From Pseudomonas graminis (GTDB lineage Bacteria; Pseudomonadota; Gammaproteobacteria; Pseudomonadales; Pseudomonadaceae), in the NCBI RefSeq assembly GCF_013201545.1, contig NZ_CP053746.1:248001-312000 (forward strand): 64,000 nt of DNA, given 5' to 3'. The position numbers were made by a program, and so were the translations under genes. The notes beneath the pieces are model-generated. The model worked only from the letters and a program-made list of their open reading frames with translations. It did no database searches and was not told where the DNA came from. Of the stretch, positions 18,239 to 26,341 are shown in pieces (the stretch's first letter is position 1; every line of letters begins with the position of its first letter).

Positions 18239-19073
18239 ACATCACGTACTCGGATTGTCAGGCGGCAAGGACAGCGCGGCTTTAGCTGTTTACATGAGCT
18301 TGCATTATCCGGAACTTGATATTAAATACTTTTTCACCGACACCGGAAAAGAACTACCTGAAGTTTACGAATTTTTAGGTCGCCTTGAGGGGTTCTTGGG
18401 TAAGCCGATTGAGCGCCTGAACCCCAATAGAGATTTTGATTTTTGGTTGAGGCAGTACAATAATTTCCTGCCTTCACCAAATACCAGATGGTGTACTCGA
18501 AAGTTAAAGCTTGAGCCATTCAAGAAATGGATAACTCCATGGCTGAGTAATGGGGACAGAGTTTACAGTTATGTCGCTATCCGTGCGGATGAAGATCATC
18601 GGGACGGTATGATTGCACGACAGGACAACTTAATCGTAAAGCTTCCATTTCGAGAAGATGGGATAGATAAGCCGGGTGTCCTGGACATATTAGATGCGTC
18701 CGGACTTGGTTTACCGAAGTACTACGACTGGCGTTCACGCAGTGGGTGTACTTTTTGTTTTTTTCAGCAAAAAATAGAATGGGTCAGATTAAAAGAAAAT
18801 CACCCCGAAAAGTTTATTGAGGCCAAGTCCTATGAAAAAGATGCGGCTGAACATGGATCGCCGTTCAAATGGAGTCAAGGAGAATCCCTAGATGATCTGG
18901 AGCGACCAGAAAGAGTCGAGCAAATAAAAAATGATTTTGAAGTCCGTAAACGACGTGCGCTAGAAAGGCGCAGGCCAAATCCACTACGTGATCAGATTGA
19001 ATCCCCAGTCGACATCGATGACTTATATCAGGAAGACGAGGGTGGTGGCGCCTGCCTAATATGCCATAAATAG
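18231..19073 (+). CDS. sspD: PAPS-reductase/PP-loop family enzyme, SspD/DndC-like
   Basis: 280 residues from the ATG at 18231; an alternative ATG lies at 18210. The PP-loop ATP pyrophosphatase motif LSGGKDSAAL is at residues 9-18. RWCTRKLK (Cys88), SGCTFC (Cys173, Cys176) and the C-terminal ACLIC (Cys275, Cys278) could bind the 4Fe-4S cluster known in DndC. DndC/SspD activates the DNA phosphate for sulfur insertion, with sulfur from a cysteine desulfurase. No desulfurase gene is in the window, so housekeeping IscS would have to supply it. An APS/PAPS reductase of sulfate assimilation is unlikely given the context. Confidence 0.78.
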   Translation: MIEHHVLGLSGGKDSAALAVYMSLHYPELDIKYFFTDTGKELPEVYEFLGRLEGFLGKPIERLNPNRDFDFWLRQYNNFLPSPNTRWCTRKLKLEPFKKWITPWLSNGDRVYSYVAIRADEDHRDGMIARQDNLIVKLPFREDGIDKPGVLDILDASGLGLPKYYDWRSRSGCTFCFFQQKIEWVRLKENHPEKFIEAKSYEKDAAEHGSPFKWSQGESLDDLERPERVEQIKNDFEVRKRRALERRRPNPLRDQIESPVDIDDLYQEDEGGGACLICHK

Positions 19074-19091
19074 TAGGTGCCCAGATGGAGA

Positions 19092-19114
19092 GGCGCCGAT
19101 GAATCACCGGCGCC
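19092..19114. terminator. hairpin between convergent island genes
   Basis: GGCGCCG, nine bases, CGGCGCC. A strong GC stem between the sspD-like and DGQHR-protein stop codons with only short T/A runs on either side; a probable bidirectional terminator. Confidence 0.55.
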
Positions 19115-19124
19115 CTTCAAAATA

Positions 19125-21380
19125 TCACAAATCAAGCGCGTAATTTTCGTCCGAGGAGTTCGGATAATTTGACGAGACAGCCTTAGCTGTACCGAAAGTA
19201 CTTCGATCTAGCTTGATTGTTTTCTTGTGAATACTTTTCAGAAAATCTTCAAACAATGTAATGGACCTTTCGCGAATCTCTGATTTAACTTCTTCAGACA
19301 AGCTGGTCTCAAGCACCGTGTGCTCTTCGCAATGCAAGCGTAACCGGCGTTGGTACAAGCTTGCAACAACTTGCTCGCGCGATTTTTGCCGATCCTGCTG
19401 TACGAAATCTTGGATAGCAGTGTTCTCCGAAGTCCACAACTCTAGTATCAGATATCGGAATTTTGGCCACTCAGAAGGTTGAAGTTCACCTGAGAGTACG
19501 ACCTGCCTAAAAGTGGCTCCTCCCGGAACCACACTTACTCCGCCACTTAAATCCAAAAACCCTTCAAATGATTGAATGAGGCATTCCAAATCTCTGATGT
19601 TCCTGGGAGAAAAAAGACCATTCAACGCAGACACATATTCGTCTAACAACTCATTTGCTGAGCTACTCATTGGGGCTGAAATAGCGTGGACCGCCTCCAC
19701 AAATGTACAGATCACTGCAGTTTGAAATGCAATTGTTGAGAAGACGTTGTCAAATAGCCTGTCGATAGAATCTTTCAATGGCCTTGCGACCAGATCATCA
19801 CTAATTACTTGCTTTTTTGCTGGCCCGCTGAGATGACTTAAGAACAGCGCTGCCCGCTGCTCTTTCATCGATTGCACCATCTCACTTCGCCCATTGATCG
19901 TGCCCTCAACCCGCTTGAGCGTGGCTTTGATCCCCGGACTCGTCCAACCTGGCTCAGCATCAACAACGCGACGCTTAAGCCCCTCACTAAAATCATCAAA
20001 GGTCCTAGATGTGGCCTGACCATCAAAAAGCATCTTCTCTAGAGCTGTATCACGCCGATCTACTAATTGCTCATGTAACCAAATTGTAGCCGTAGAAAAC
20101 GCTTCAAATGGCCAGATTTTTCCCAAGAGTTTATTGATAGTTGGCACGTAATTGTTGGTCCATCTCTGTCTGAATACCTGGGCTATCTCATCAGAATAAT
20201 TAAACCGAGAATTCGCATCACGCTGATCGGACGTAAGTTCATCTTTAAGATCCAATCGATTATACGCTTCATCTAATTTTTTCCTCGGCGCGCCAGTTTT
20301 ACCTCTGGATTCGATTCCACGTACCGGGTCAAACATCAAAATATGTTCGATCGCATGGTATAGATGACTTACACCGCTGAATGCAACATCGCTACCAATT
20401 TTTACTCTGTCACCTTCTTGGTCGAGCTCAATATTCCATATCCGCAAGGCAGTATCATCTTTAGTTCCTAACCCCTTTACGAAAGACAAAGTCTCTCTCA
20501 GACACTCCGCCACTATATCCTGATCGTTTAGTAACTTGTTTCTAGAATCTGAAACTCTTTTAGCAGTTTTATTGAGCGTTAGAAAAACTCTACGGGCCGC
20601 TCGGACCACATCTATATCTTGCTTCTGAGTGCCATCTAGTTGTGGAAACGTGCATATCAGAACTGGTAGTTGGAGCTCACTGAGATCATAGCTACGTATC
20701 TCTTTTTCAGGCCAAACTTTATAATAGTCCTCATAGGGACTTCTCCGCGCGTCTGTCCAGCCACTTTTCAAGTTTCGATAAAGCGCTAGCAACGCCATCG
20801 CACGATGCTGGCCATCGACGATTGCCAGCGCGCAATTATCACGGGACAAACTTAATTCTGCACCATCAGAAGACATTACCGATCCACTCTTGGAAAACTG
20901 AGTAAAACGAAACTGCTCCTCACCCTGCATGCCCGCCGTAATTTTTTCTTCGTTATGACCCGGGTGCTCCTTGGATGCCTCACTTTCCCTGAATACGGTT
21001 TTATACATCTCTGAGGGGACACGACTGTTGTTCTGTAGAGGCAGAGCAACCGCAACTATCGGGGGGAAGAGCTTGATAAGGCCTGCAGTGGAGTTATCCA
21101 ACAGGTACGGAATCAACTCTAGCGAGACCCGAGCGTCGTCGATATCTCGTTGCATGATCTCATCGAAACCAAGCTGCGCAAGATCAAACACCTCCCTAAC
21201 AGGTGCCAACATATCTAACAACTGCGCCTGCCCCTGCCGCTCAGATAGAGTAACGTGCGTCAGCAGGTACCTAACCTCGACTCCAGCGCTAGAGCCGTCT
21301 TCCGCACTTACCCTAAATGTACCGATAGTCCCTTTTAGGTGCACATCTAGCGCGCTTTTATCCTCGGTCAATAAAGCCAT
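19125..21380 (-). CDS. DGQHR-domain protein, DndB-like
   Basis: 751 residues from the ATG at 21380, which has AAGGA seven bases upstream; a TTG at 21395 is less likely. The motif LAIVDGQHRAMALLALYR (DGQHR at 189-193) and, further on, VFLTLNKTAKRVSDSRNKLL define the DGQHR family that includes DndB, a regulator of phosphorothioation loci, and related modules in restriction partners. The C-terminal 400 residues are unrecognised and show no HNH, DUF1524 or other nuclease motif. It starts one base after the GIY-YIG gene stop and converges on sspBCD. It could sense modified DNA, regulate the locus, or guide the nuclease; I cannot choose. Confidence 0.7.
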   Translation of the reverse strand: MALLTEDKSALDVHLKGTIGTFRVSAEDGSSAGVEVRYLLTHVTLSERQGQAQLLDMLAPVREVFDLAQLGFDEIMQRDIDDARVSLELIPYLLDNSTAGLIKLFPPIVAVALPLQNNSRVPSEMYKTVFRESEASKEHPGHNEEKITAGMQGEEQFRFTQFSKSGSVMSSDGAELSLSRDNCALAIVDGQHRAMALLALYRNLKSGWTDARRSPYEDYYKVWPEKEIRSYDLSELQLPVLICTFPQLDGTQKQDIDVVRAARRVFLTLNKTAKRVSDSRNKLLNDQDIVAECLRETLSFVKGLGTKDDTALRIWNIELDQEGDRVKIGSDVAFSGVSHLYHAIEHILMFDPVRGIESRGKTGAPRKKLDEAYNRLDLKDELTSDQRDANSRFNYSDEIAQVFRQRWTNNYVPTINKLLGKIWPFEAFSTATIWLHEQLVDRRDTALEKMLFDGQATSRTFDDFSEGLKRRVVDAEPGWTSPGIKATLKRVEGTINGRSEMVQSMKEQRAALFLSHLSGPAKKQVISDDLVARPLKDSIDRLFDNVFSTIAFQTAVICTFVEAVHAISAPMSSSANELLDEYVSALNGLFSPRNIRDLECLIQSFEGFLDLSGGVSVVPGGATFRQVVLSGELQPSEWPKFRYLILELWTSENTAIQDFVQQDRQKSREQVVASLYQRRLRLHCEEHTVLETSLSEEVKSEIRERSITLFEDFLKSIHKKTIKLDRSTFGTAKAVSSNYPNSSDENYALDL

Positions 21381-21381
21381 T

Positions 21382-22032
21382 TTAGTTCCTTCCAAATATA
21401 GGGTAGTTTATGCGGTTAAGAATATTTTCAATATCGTTGTGTTCATCAGACTCCACCTGAACCGGAGAAACATGAACAAATAGATTAGTAGGGTCAAAGT
21501 TACGAGCTACAACCTGCTTCGCAAAGCCTGCCTCGATTTCATCATCAGAGCTAACCGTTGACAAGTTATTACGCAGTTCGATGATCTTCGCTTTGTGTTG
21601 ACGCAACCTGCGCCTCAGATTCTTAGCCATTCCTATGTAAAGTGGGGCTGTGAATGCCGGAGCTGCTCCTTTCAACACATTACATATAACCTCAAAACGC
21701 TCGGGCGTCTCAACAAGCTTGTTAATCAACGAATCAGACTTTGACGGCTCGTGCAGGATCTCACCACTATACTTAGGCTTGAGTTGACCGCGCAACATCA
21801 CACGATACGAAGTTTCACGGTATGGATTAAATATAAATCTATCCAGCGCAAGACAAACTTCTTCCCTTGCACTTTGATCGCTAACAGCCTTAGCCTGGTT
21901 AATTTTCCGGACGACATCTATAATGTCAGCCTTGGAAATTATGAGTTGTGAATACCATGCATAAACACCAGCTTCAAGCGGAGCGAGGTCAATTTCCGAC
22001 CAATCTAAATATATTCCAGCGCTTACTTTCAT
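21382..22032 (-). CDS. GIY-YIG family nuclease with a large internal insertion
   Basis: 216 residues from the ATG at 22032, preceded by AAGGTG. Catalytic elements in order are GVYAWY (22-27), APLYIGMAKNLRRRLRQHK (129-147, with the YIG tyrosine and catalytic arginine), the metal-binding Glu in DIENILNR (202) and a final FGRN. Between the first two elements lie about 105 residues, far more than the usual short loop, so the domain carries an insertion or circular rearrangement. It is followed one base later by the DGQHR gene. It is most simply the effector of the island, but recombination or homing roles cannot be excluded. Confidence 0.75.
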   Translation of the reverse strand: MKVSAGIYLDWSEIDLAPLEAGVYAWYSQLIISKADIIDVVRKINQAKAVSDQSAREEVCLALDRFIFNPYRETSYRVMLRGQLKPKYSGEILHEPSKSDSLINKLVETPERFEVICNVLKGAAPAFTAPLYIGMAKNLRRRLRQHKAKIIELRNNLSTVSSDDEIEAGFAKQVVARNFDPTNLFVHVSPVQVESDEHNDIENILNRINYPIFGRN

Positions 22033-22850
22033 GAGCCACACCTTATCGCATCGCGTTTTGCATGATAACCACTTCTAGGCCAGGCGGCAACACCGTTGTT
22101 TTATATAAGATACTTTGTGTGCATCTAAACTACCAATCCAGAACTAAAGAAAAGCTTTGCTGGTTGTGTGACAACCGTGCGCCTCGCTATCCGTGCCTAC
22201 CAGTTCAGCTGGCAACGTTTAAAACCCATTCATAAAAAATGTTAAAGACATTAGTTTACTTAACGCTCCAAGCTGTTAACTGTGATAAGAAAATCTTAGC
22301 ACATCAATATGATCGATACTTGTGATTAGCTCATGCTAATCAAGCGTTTTTTTCCATACAAGTCGGCCACTCTAGACTTAGTGAGAGAGCTGGCTATTAC
22401 TCATTCGTATTGAGCCTCCAGAGCCAGCCCCCTATCCGCTGCAGGTATGACTCACGCTCCATCAACTACCGTAGACACAACCGGCCGAGTTAATGAGTGT
22501 CTGGCTACACAGCTAATGAACGGAGCGCCTCTGCTTCGCTGAACGGCAAGTGCGAAGCCGGCCGAAATCAAACACAAGCGGACAGAATGACTTCAGAGCG
22601 CATAAAAGTTCCCGCCCCCCCCTCCCCCGCACATAACATTTTCGCTAACAAATAGTTACCCGGGTTTCATTTGCCCCCGCCGTCCATCGTTCCTAAAGTG
22701 GCTTCACCCCATCGAACCCGCCCAGCGCAGGAACGATGGAAATCCACACCCAAGCCGGAGAACGTCAAACGCCTGACCAGCTTTTAGCATTTTGTTTCTG
22801 TCGTTTCGCTGCGTCGTTGCTCCCGACGTGGTGCCTCCAAGCTCCAAACT
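22033..22850. other. gene-free island flank (about 820 bases)
   Basis: AT-rich left part, ordinary right part, with no credible protein gene. Two plus-strand intrinsic terminators (22324-22353 and 22853-22877) and a long inverted repeat (22683-22740) suggest one or two short plus-strand RNAs. A 65-codon open frame at 22736-22933 runs through the second terminator and is not credible. Confidence 0.5.
22324..22353 (+). terminator. plus-strand intrinsic terminator without an assigned gene
   Basis: GATTAGC-TCAT-GCTAATC stem, then AAGCG and seven T residues. No plus-strand gene ends nearby (the last is sspD, more than 3 kb away across oppositely oriented genes), so an unannotated short transcript is implied. 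Confidence 0.6.
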
Positions 22851-22877
22851 TCAGCCGCTCCCCAGCGGCTTTTTTTT
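22683..22877 (+). ncRNA. candidate small RNA ending at a strong terminator
   Basis: An 11-bp inverted repeat (TCCATCGTTCC at 22683, GGAACGATGGA at 22730) is followed downstream by the terminator AGCCGCT-CCCC-AGCGGCT plus seven to eight T residues (22853-22877). The T tract is on the plus strand, so this does not terminate the adjacent minus-strand gene, whose stop codon falls inside the hairpin. No known Pseudomonas sRNA was recognised and no clear promoter was found. Confidence 0.35.
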
Positions 22878-24104
22878 GCTCAGCATTTGCTGAATGCGCC
22901 CTGCCATTTGCGCCGTATCTGCGACCGGGCTAGCGCGCAGCCGACCGCAAGCGCCAACACGCAAAACATCGCCCAGCAGACGCGCTACCTCTGTCATGTC
23001 CCGCGCTTCCATCCCTCGGCGAGTGATGAACTGCGTCCCTAGCCGCAACGCCTGATGCCCTGCGCGGGAAGGATCAACACACGTCCCGATGAGAACCCCC
23101 TGCGCCTGCAGCGCGAGCATCACGGTGCGTGGATCAGCATCCAGTGACAGCGGCAGCAAGAGTTGATGGGTGTGCACTTCGCCGTCATTCGCCCCTATAA
23201 CAGGCAACCCGGCATCGACCAGCGCGCGATGCAGCGCCGCGCTGTTGCTGACAATGCGGGCGGCATATTCGCGGCCACCGGTCTGGGCTTCGGTGAGGGT
23301 GACCGCCAGAGAGGGCAGCCGGCCGGCGTCGTAGTTGGCAAGCATCCGGGTGTCGAGCAGGTTGCGCAGGGCCATCGCGTCGTCCGGGTTACGGCCGAGC
23401 ACCAGTCCTTGGGGGCGGCCGGGCAGGGTTTTGTAGGTGGAGCTGCTGATGAGGTCGACGCCGGCGTCAAAGAGGTTGGGGTACGTGGCGCCGGCGATCA
23501 GGCCCAGCACGTGGGAGGCGTCGAACAGGGTTTTGGCGCCGACCGCACGGGCTGCGCTGACCACCGGGGCGATGTCGTCGGCCTTGATCATGACGCTGCG
23601 GCCGAGCACGACGAGCCTGGGGCGGGTTCGGGTGATCATCTCGGCCGCACGCGCTGCGTCGAGCTGGCAGTTGCGGCGGTCGAACGGCAGGTCTTCAACC
23701 ACCAGACCCGCTAATTCAGGGGTCCCCCCTCGGCGTTGGCTCAGGTGCCCACCGTGCTCGGCGGCAGGCGCCAGCACCTTGTCACCCCGTCGGCAGTAGG
23801 CGTGGAAGATGGCCAGGTTGGCCAGGGTGCAGCTGGCCAATCGGACTTCCGCCCATGCCGCGCCGAACAGGGACATGGCCGCCTGGCTGGCGAAGGTTTC
23901 AAGCTCGCTGACCAGTTCGGTGTCCGGCTGTTCTTTGTGACCGGTCGGGCCCATGGCCGGGTAGGCGCTGAGCGCGGGGTTGTACGCGGCGATGGCGCGG
24001 GCGCTGGGGAGGTTGGCGCCGGCATAAAGCATGAGGCGCTGGGTTTCCAGTTGCGGCAATCGGTCGGCACAGGCGGCGAGCAAGGCATCGAGATCACGGG
24101 GCAT
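22851..24104 (-). CDS. Divergent SHMT-like PLP enzyme
   Basis: 417 residues, fold-type I PLP enzyme resembling serine hydroxymethyltransferase: EHGGHLSQ (SHMT hGGHLtHG), LFDASHVLGLIAG (vDmAHiAGLIA) and the PLP lysine in SSSTYKTLPGRPQG. In true SHMT this last motif is TTTHKTLRGPRGG, so His to Tyr and loss of the GPRGG loop point to a different reaction, such as a hydroxy-amino-acid aldolase. AAGGGAGC precedes the ATG; the gene lies 36 bases downstream of gntR, probably in one transcript. Its last codons overlap a hairpin. The substrate is unknown, but it belongs to the GntR-controlled locus to its right. Confidence 0.75.
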   Translation of the reverse strand: MPRDLDALLAACADRLPQLETQRLMLYAGANLPSARAIAAYNPALSAYPAMGPTGHKEQPDTELVSELETFASQAAMSLFGAAWAEVRLASCTLANLAIFHAYCRRGDKVLAPAAEHGGHLSQRRGGTPELAGLVVEDLPFDRRNCQLDAARAAEMITRTRPRLVVLGRSVMIKADDIAPVVSAARAVGAKTLFDASHVLGLIAGATYPNLFDAGVDLISSSTYKTLPGRPQGLVLGRNPDDAMALRNLLDTRMLANYDAGRLPSLAVTLTEAQTGGREYAARIVSNSAALHRALVDAGLPVIGANDGEVHTHQLLLPLSLDADPRTVMLALQAQGVLIGTCVDPSRAGHQALRLGTQFITRRGMEARDMTEVARLLGDVLRVGACGRLRASPVADTAQMAGRIQQMLSKKKPLGSG

Positions 24105-24140
24105 GGTCGGCAGCTCCCTTAATGGCTAATCAACAATCAG

Positions 24141-24866
24141 TCAACGGCGAATGGAATCCGGGTGCTCGGATTCATCCCTGACCAGCAGCATCAGCGCATC
24201 GCGTTTTTCCAGTAGGTGGTGGCGCAGGATGCTGCTCAGGCGCTTGCCGTCCCGGGCTTGCAGGGCCTCGATCATTTCTTCGTGGTCGTGCAGCGCGCGG
24301 TCCCATTTTGGGGCCTGATGATTGGAGAGAAAGCGTAATGCGTGGATGCGCCGGTTCAGCGACAGGTAGACCTGACGCAGCGCCGAGTTGCGCGCGGCCA
24401 GGTTGATCAGGTCGTGGATGGCGCGGTTGCGCTGGTAGTAACCCGGCAGGTCGTTCTGGTTTTTGCTGACCACCATGGCGTAGTGCAGTGCTTTGATGTC
24501 TTCGATTTCCTGGGCGGTGATGCGCTCGCAGGCCAGCTCCCCGGCGAAGGCTTCGATGCCGCTCATCAGTTCGAAGGTTTCGCGAATCTCCAGCTCCGAC
24601 ATGCGGGCGACGCTGGCGCCACGGTTCGGGTTGATTTCGATCAGCCCTTCTACGGCCAGCACCTTTAACGCTTCGCGCAATGGCGTGCGGGAGATGCCGA
24701 GGGTTTCGCACAGCTCGCGTTCGTTGAGCTTGGTGCCCGGGGCGAGCACGCCCTCGGTGATAAAGCCGCGCAAGTGATCGATGACGATGTCATGCAGGCG
24801 CTGGCGTTCGACTTTGGGCATTAGCCGGGCGTCGGGCTGTCCGCTCATTTCTTCAGTATTTTGCAT
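24141..24866 (-). CDS. GntR-family transcriptional regulator (FCD type)
   Basis: 241 residues. The N-terminal winged helix-turn-helix (LCETLGISRTPLREALKVLA, about residues 52-71) is followed by an all-helical FCD effector domain with the metal-binding histidine pattern typical of regulators sensing small organic acids. A copy of the TTTTGAATTCAAAA-type palindrome overlaps its own start codon, suggesting autoregulation. A second copy lies in the divergent promoter and a third before the malic enzyme gene. Confidence 0.88.
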   Translation of the reverse strand: MQNTEEMSGQPDARLMPKVERQRLHDIVIDHLRGFITEGVLAPGTKLNERELCETLGISRTPLREALKVLAVEGLIEINPNRGASVARMSELEIRETFELMSGIEAFAGELACERITAQEIEDIKALHYAMVVSKNQNDLPGYYQRNRAIHDLINLAARNSALRQVYLSLNRRIHALRFLSNHQAPKWDRALHDHEEMIEALQARDGKRLSSILRHHLLEKRDALMLLVRDESEHPDSIRR

Positions 24867-24873
24867 TCAAAAA
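24858..24873. promoter_or_regulatory. operator copy 1, over the gntR start
   Basis: ATTTTGCATTCAAAAA agrees with the perfect palindrome at 24984 in 14 of 16 positions and covers the gntR ATG. Confidence 0.6.
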
Positions 24874-24954
24874 TCCTTCCTGGACCCGCTCTAGCGCCGA
24901 GTCCTTATTCGAAAATGCTCCAGTTCGCTGGGGAGATTAGCGTAATTAGGCCGT

Positions 24955-24982
24955 TTGACACAGCATCACCCTGTGCTAGGTT
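24955..24982 (+). promoter_or_regulatory. sigma-70 promoter of the aminotransferase operon
   Basis: TTGACA, 16-bp spacer, TAGGTT. The -10 ends two bases before the palindromic operator, so a bound repressor would cover the transcription start. Confidence 0.6.
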
Positions 24983-24983
24983 A

Positions 24984-24999
24984 ATTTTGAATTCAAAAT
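24984..24999. promoter_or_regulatory. operator copy 2, perfect palindrome
   Basis: ATTTTGAATTCAAAAT, a 16-bp perfect palindrome just downstream of the -10 of the aminotransferase promoter; presumed binding site of the divergent GntR regulator. Confidence 0.7.
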
Positions 25000-25028
25000 A
25001 CAAAACTATAAAAAACCAGGAGTCACCG

Positions 25029-26240
25029 ATGCTGAAGCTCGATTTCCACCCTGCCGGTCGCCACTTCCTTCAGATTCCGGGGCCTAGTCCGGTTCCGGAT
25101 CGCATCCTTCGCGCGATGAGTTACCCCACTATTGACCACCGCGGCCCGGAGTTCGGCGAGCTGGGGCTCAAGGTGCTGGAAGGCATCAAGCAGATCTTCA
25201 AGACCGTGCATCCGGTGGTGATTTATCCAGCGTCCGGCACCGGTGCCTGGGAAGCAGCGCTGTGCAACACCCTGAGTTCGGGCGACGAAGTGTTGATGTT
25301 CGAGACCGGCCATTTCGCGACGCTGTGGCAGAAGATGGCGCTGAGTCTGGGCCTCAAGCCGCAGTTCATCGGTCGTCCCGGCATTGAAGGCTGGCGCGGT
25401 GGCGTCGATGCGCAAATGATCGAAGACCACCTGCGCGCTGACGGCGGGCATCGCATCAAAGCCGTCTGCGTCGTGCACAACGAGACCAGCACCGGCGTCA
25501 CCTCGGACATCGCGTCCGTGCGCAAAGCCATTGATGCGGCGGGCCACCCTGCCCTGCTGCTGGTCGACACCATCTCCGGCCTGGCCTCTGCTGATTATCG
25601 TCATGACGAATGGGGCGTGGACGTGACCGTTTCCGGCTCGCAGAAGGGCCTCATGTTGCCGCCTGGCATCAGCTTCAACGCCCTGTCGCCGAAAGCCATC
25701 GAAGCCAGCAAAAGCGCCGGTTTGCCCCGCAGTTTCTGGGCGTGGGACGAGATCATCGAGATGAACAAGACCGGTTACTGGCCCTACACGCCGAACACCA
25801 ACTTGCTGTACGGCTTGTCCGAAGCGCTGGACATGATCCTCGGCGAAGGGCTGGACAACGTGTTCATCCGTCACAACCGTCTGGCGAAGGCGTGCCGCAC
25901 CGCCGTGACCGCCTGGGGCCTGGACATTCAGTGCGCCGACCCGAGCGTTTACAGCCCCGTGCTCACCGGCGTGATGACGCCTGAAGGCATCGACGCCGAC
26001 CAAGTGCGCAAGACCATCTACGAGCGCTTCGACATGTCCCTGGGCACCGGCCTGGGCAAGATGAAAGGCCGCATGTTCCGCATCGGCCACTTGGGCGACT
26101 GCAACGACCTGATGCTGATGGCCACCCTCACCGGCTGCGAAATGGGCCTGCAGATGGCCGGCGTGAAACTTCAGTCCAGCGGCGTGCTGGCCGCCATGGA
26201 TTACCTGGGAGGGCAATCGGTACCGCTGCGACGCGACTAA
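25029..26240 (+). CDS. Class V aminotransferase (serine/alanine/aspartate-glyoxylate type)
   Basis: 403 residues from the ATG at 25029 (AGGAG upstream). The N-terminus HFLQIPGPSPVPDRILRAM, the YPASGTGAWEAAL glycine turn and the PLP lysine in VSGSQKGLMLPPG are typical of the serine-glyoxylate/alanine-glyoxylate family; BhcA of the beta-hydroxyaspartate cycle is a relative. It should move an amino group onto glyoxylate or pyruvate. It opens a plus-strand operon with an MFS transporter and a hydratase-like protein, under the palindromic operator. The exact amino donor cannot be read from the sequence. Confidence 0.85.
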   Translation: MLKLDFHPAGRHFLQIPGPSPVPDRILRAMSYPTIDHRGPEFGELGLKVLEGIKQIFKTVHPVVIYPASGTGAWEAALCNTLSSGDEVLMFETGHFATLWQKMALSLGLKPQFIGRPGIEGWRGGVDAQMIEDHLRADGGHRIKAVCVVHNETSTGVTSDIASVRKAIDAAGHPALLLVDTISGLASADYRHDEWGVDVTVSGSQKGLMLPPGISFNALSPKAIEASKSAGLPRSFWAWDEIIEMNKTGYWPYTPNTNLLYGLSEALDMILGEGLDNVFIRHNRLAKACRTAVTAWGLDIQCADPSVYSPVLTGVMTPEGIDADQVRKTIYERFDMSLGTGLGKMKGRMFRIGHLGDCNDLMLMATLTGCEMGLQMAGVKLQSSGVLAAMDYLGGQSVPLRRD

Positions 26241-26341
26241 TGCCACACCCCGCTGCGGCACGCCCGCAGCGTTTTTGACACATCTCACTATCCCGAATCA
26301 TCGCGTTGTCAGCGAACACAATAAGAAACTGGAGATAGCAC

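Noticed and set aside
13969..19073. Assignment of the island to a Dnd or BREX system
   Set aside because: No DndB/C/D/E order, no DndFGH, no BrxC/PglZ/PglX-like proteins; DUF4007 with large ATPase and short PP-loop protein fits the Ssp type better.
22736..22933. 65-codon plus-strand open frame
   Set aside because: Reads through a strong plus-strand terminator and into the antisense of the SHMT-like gene.
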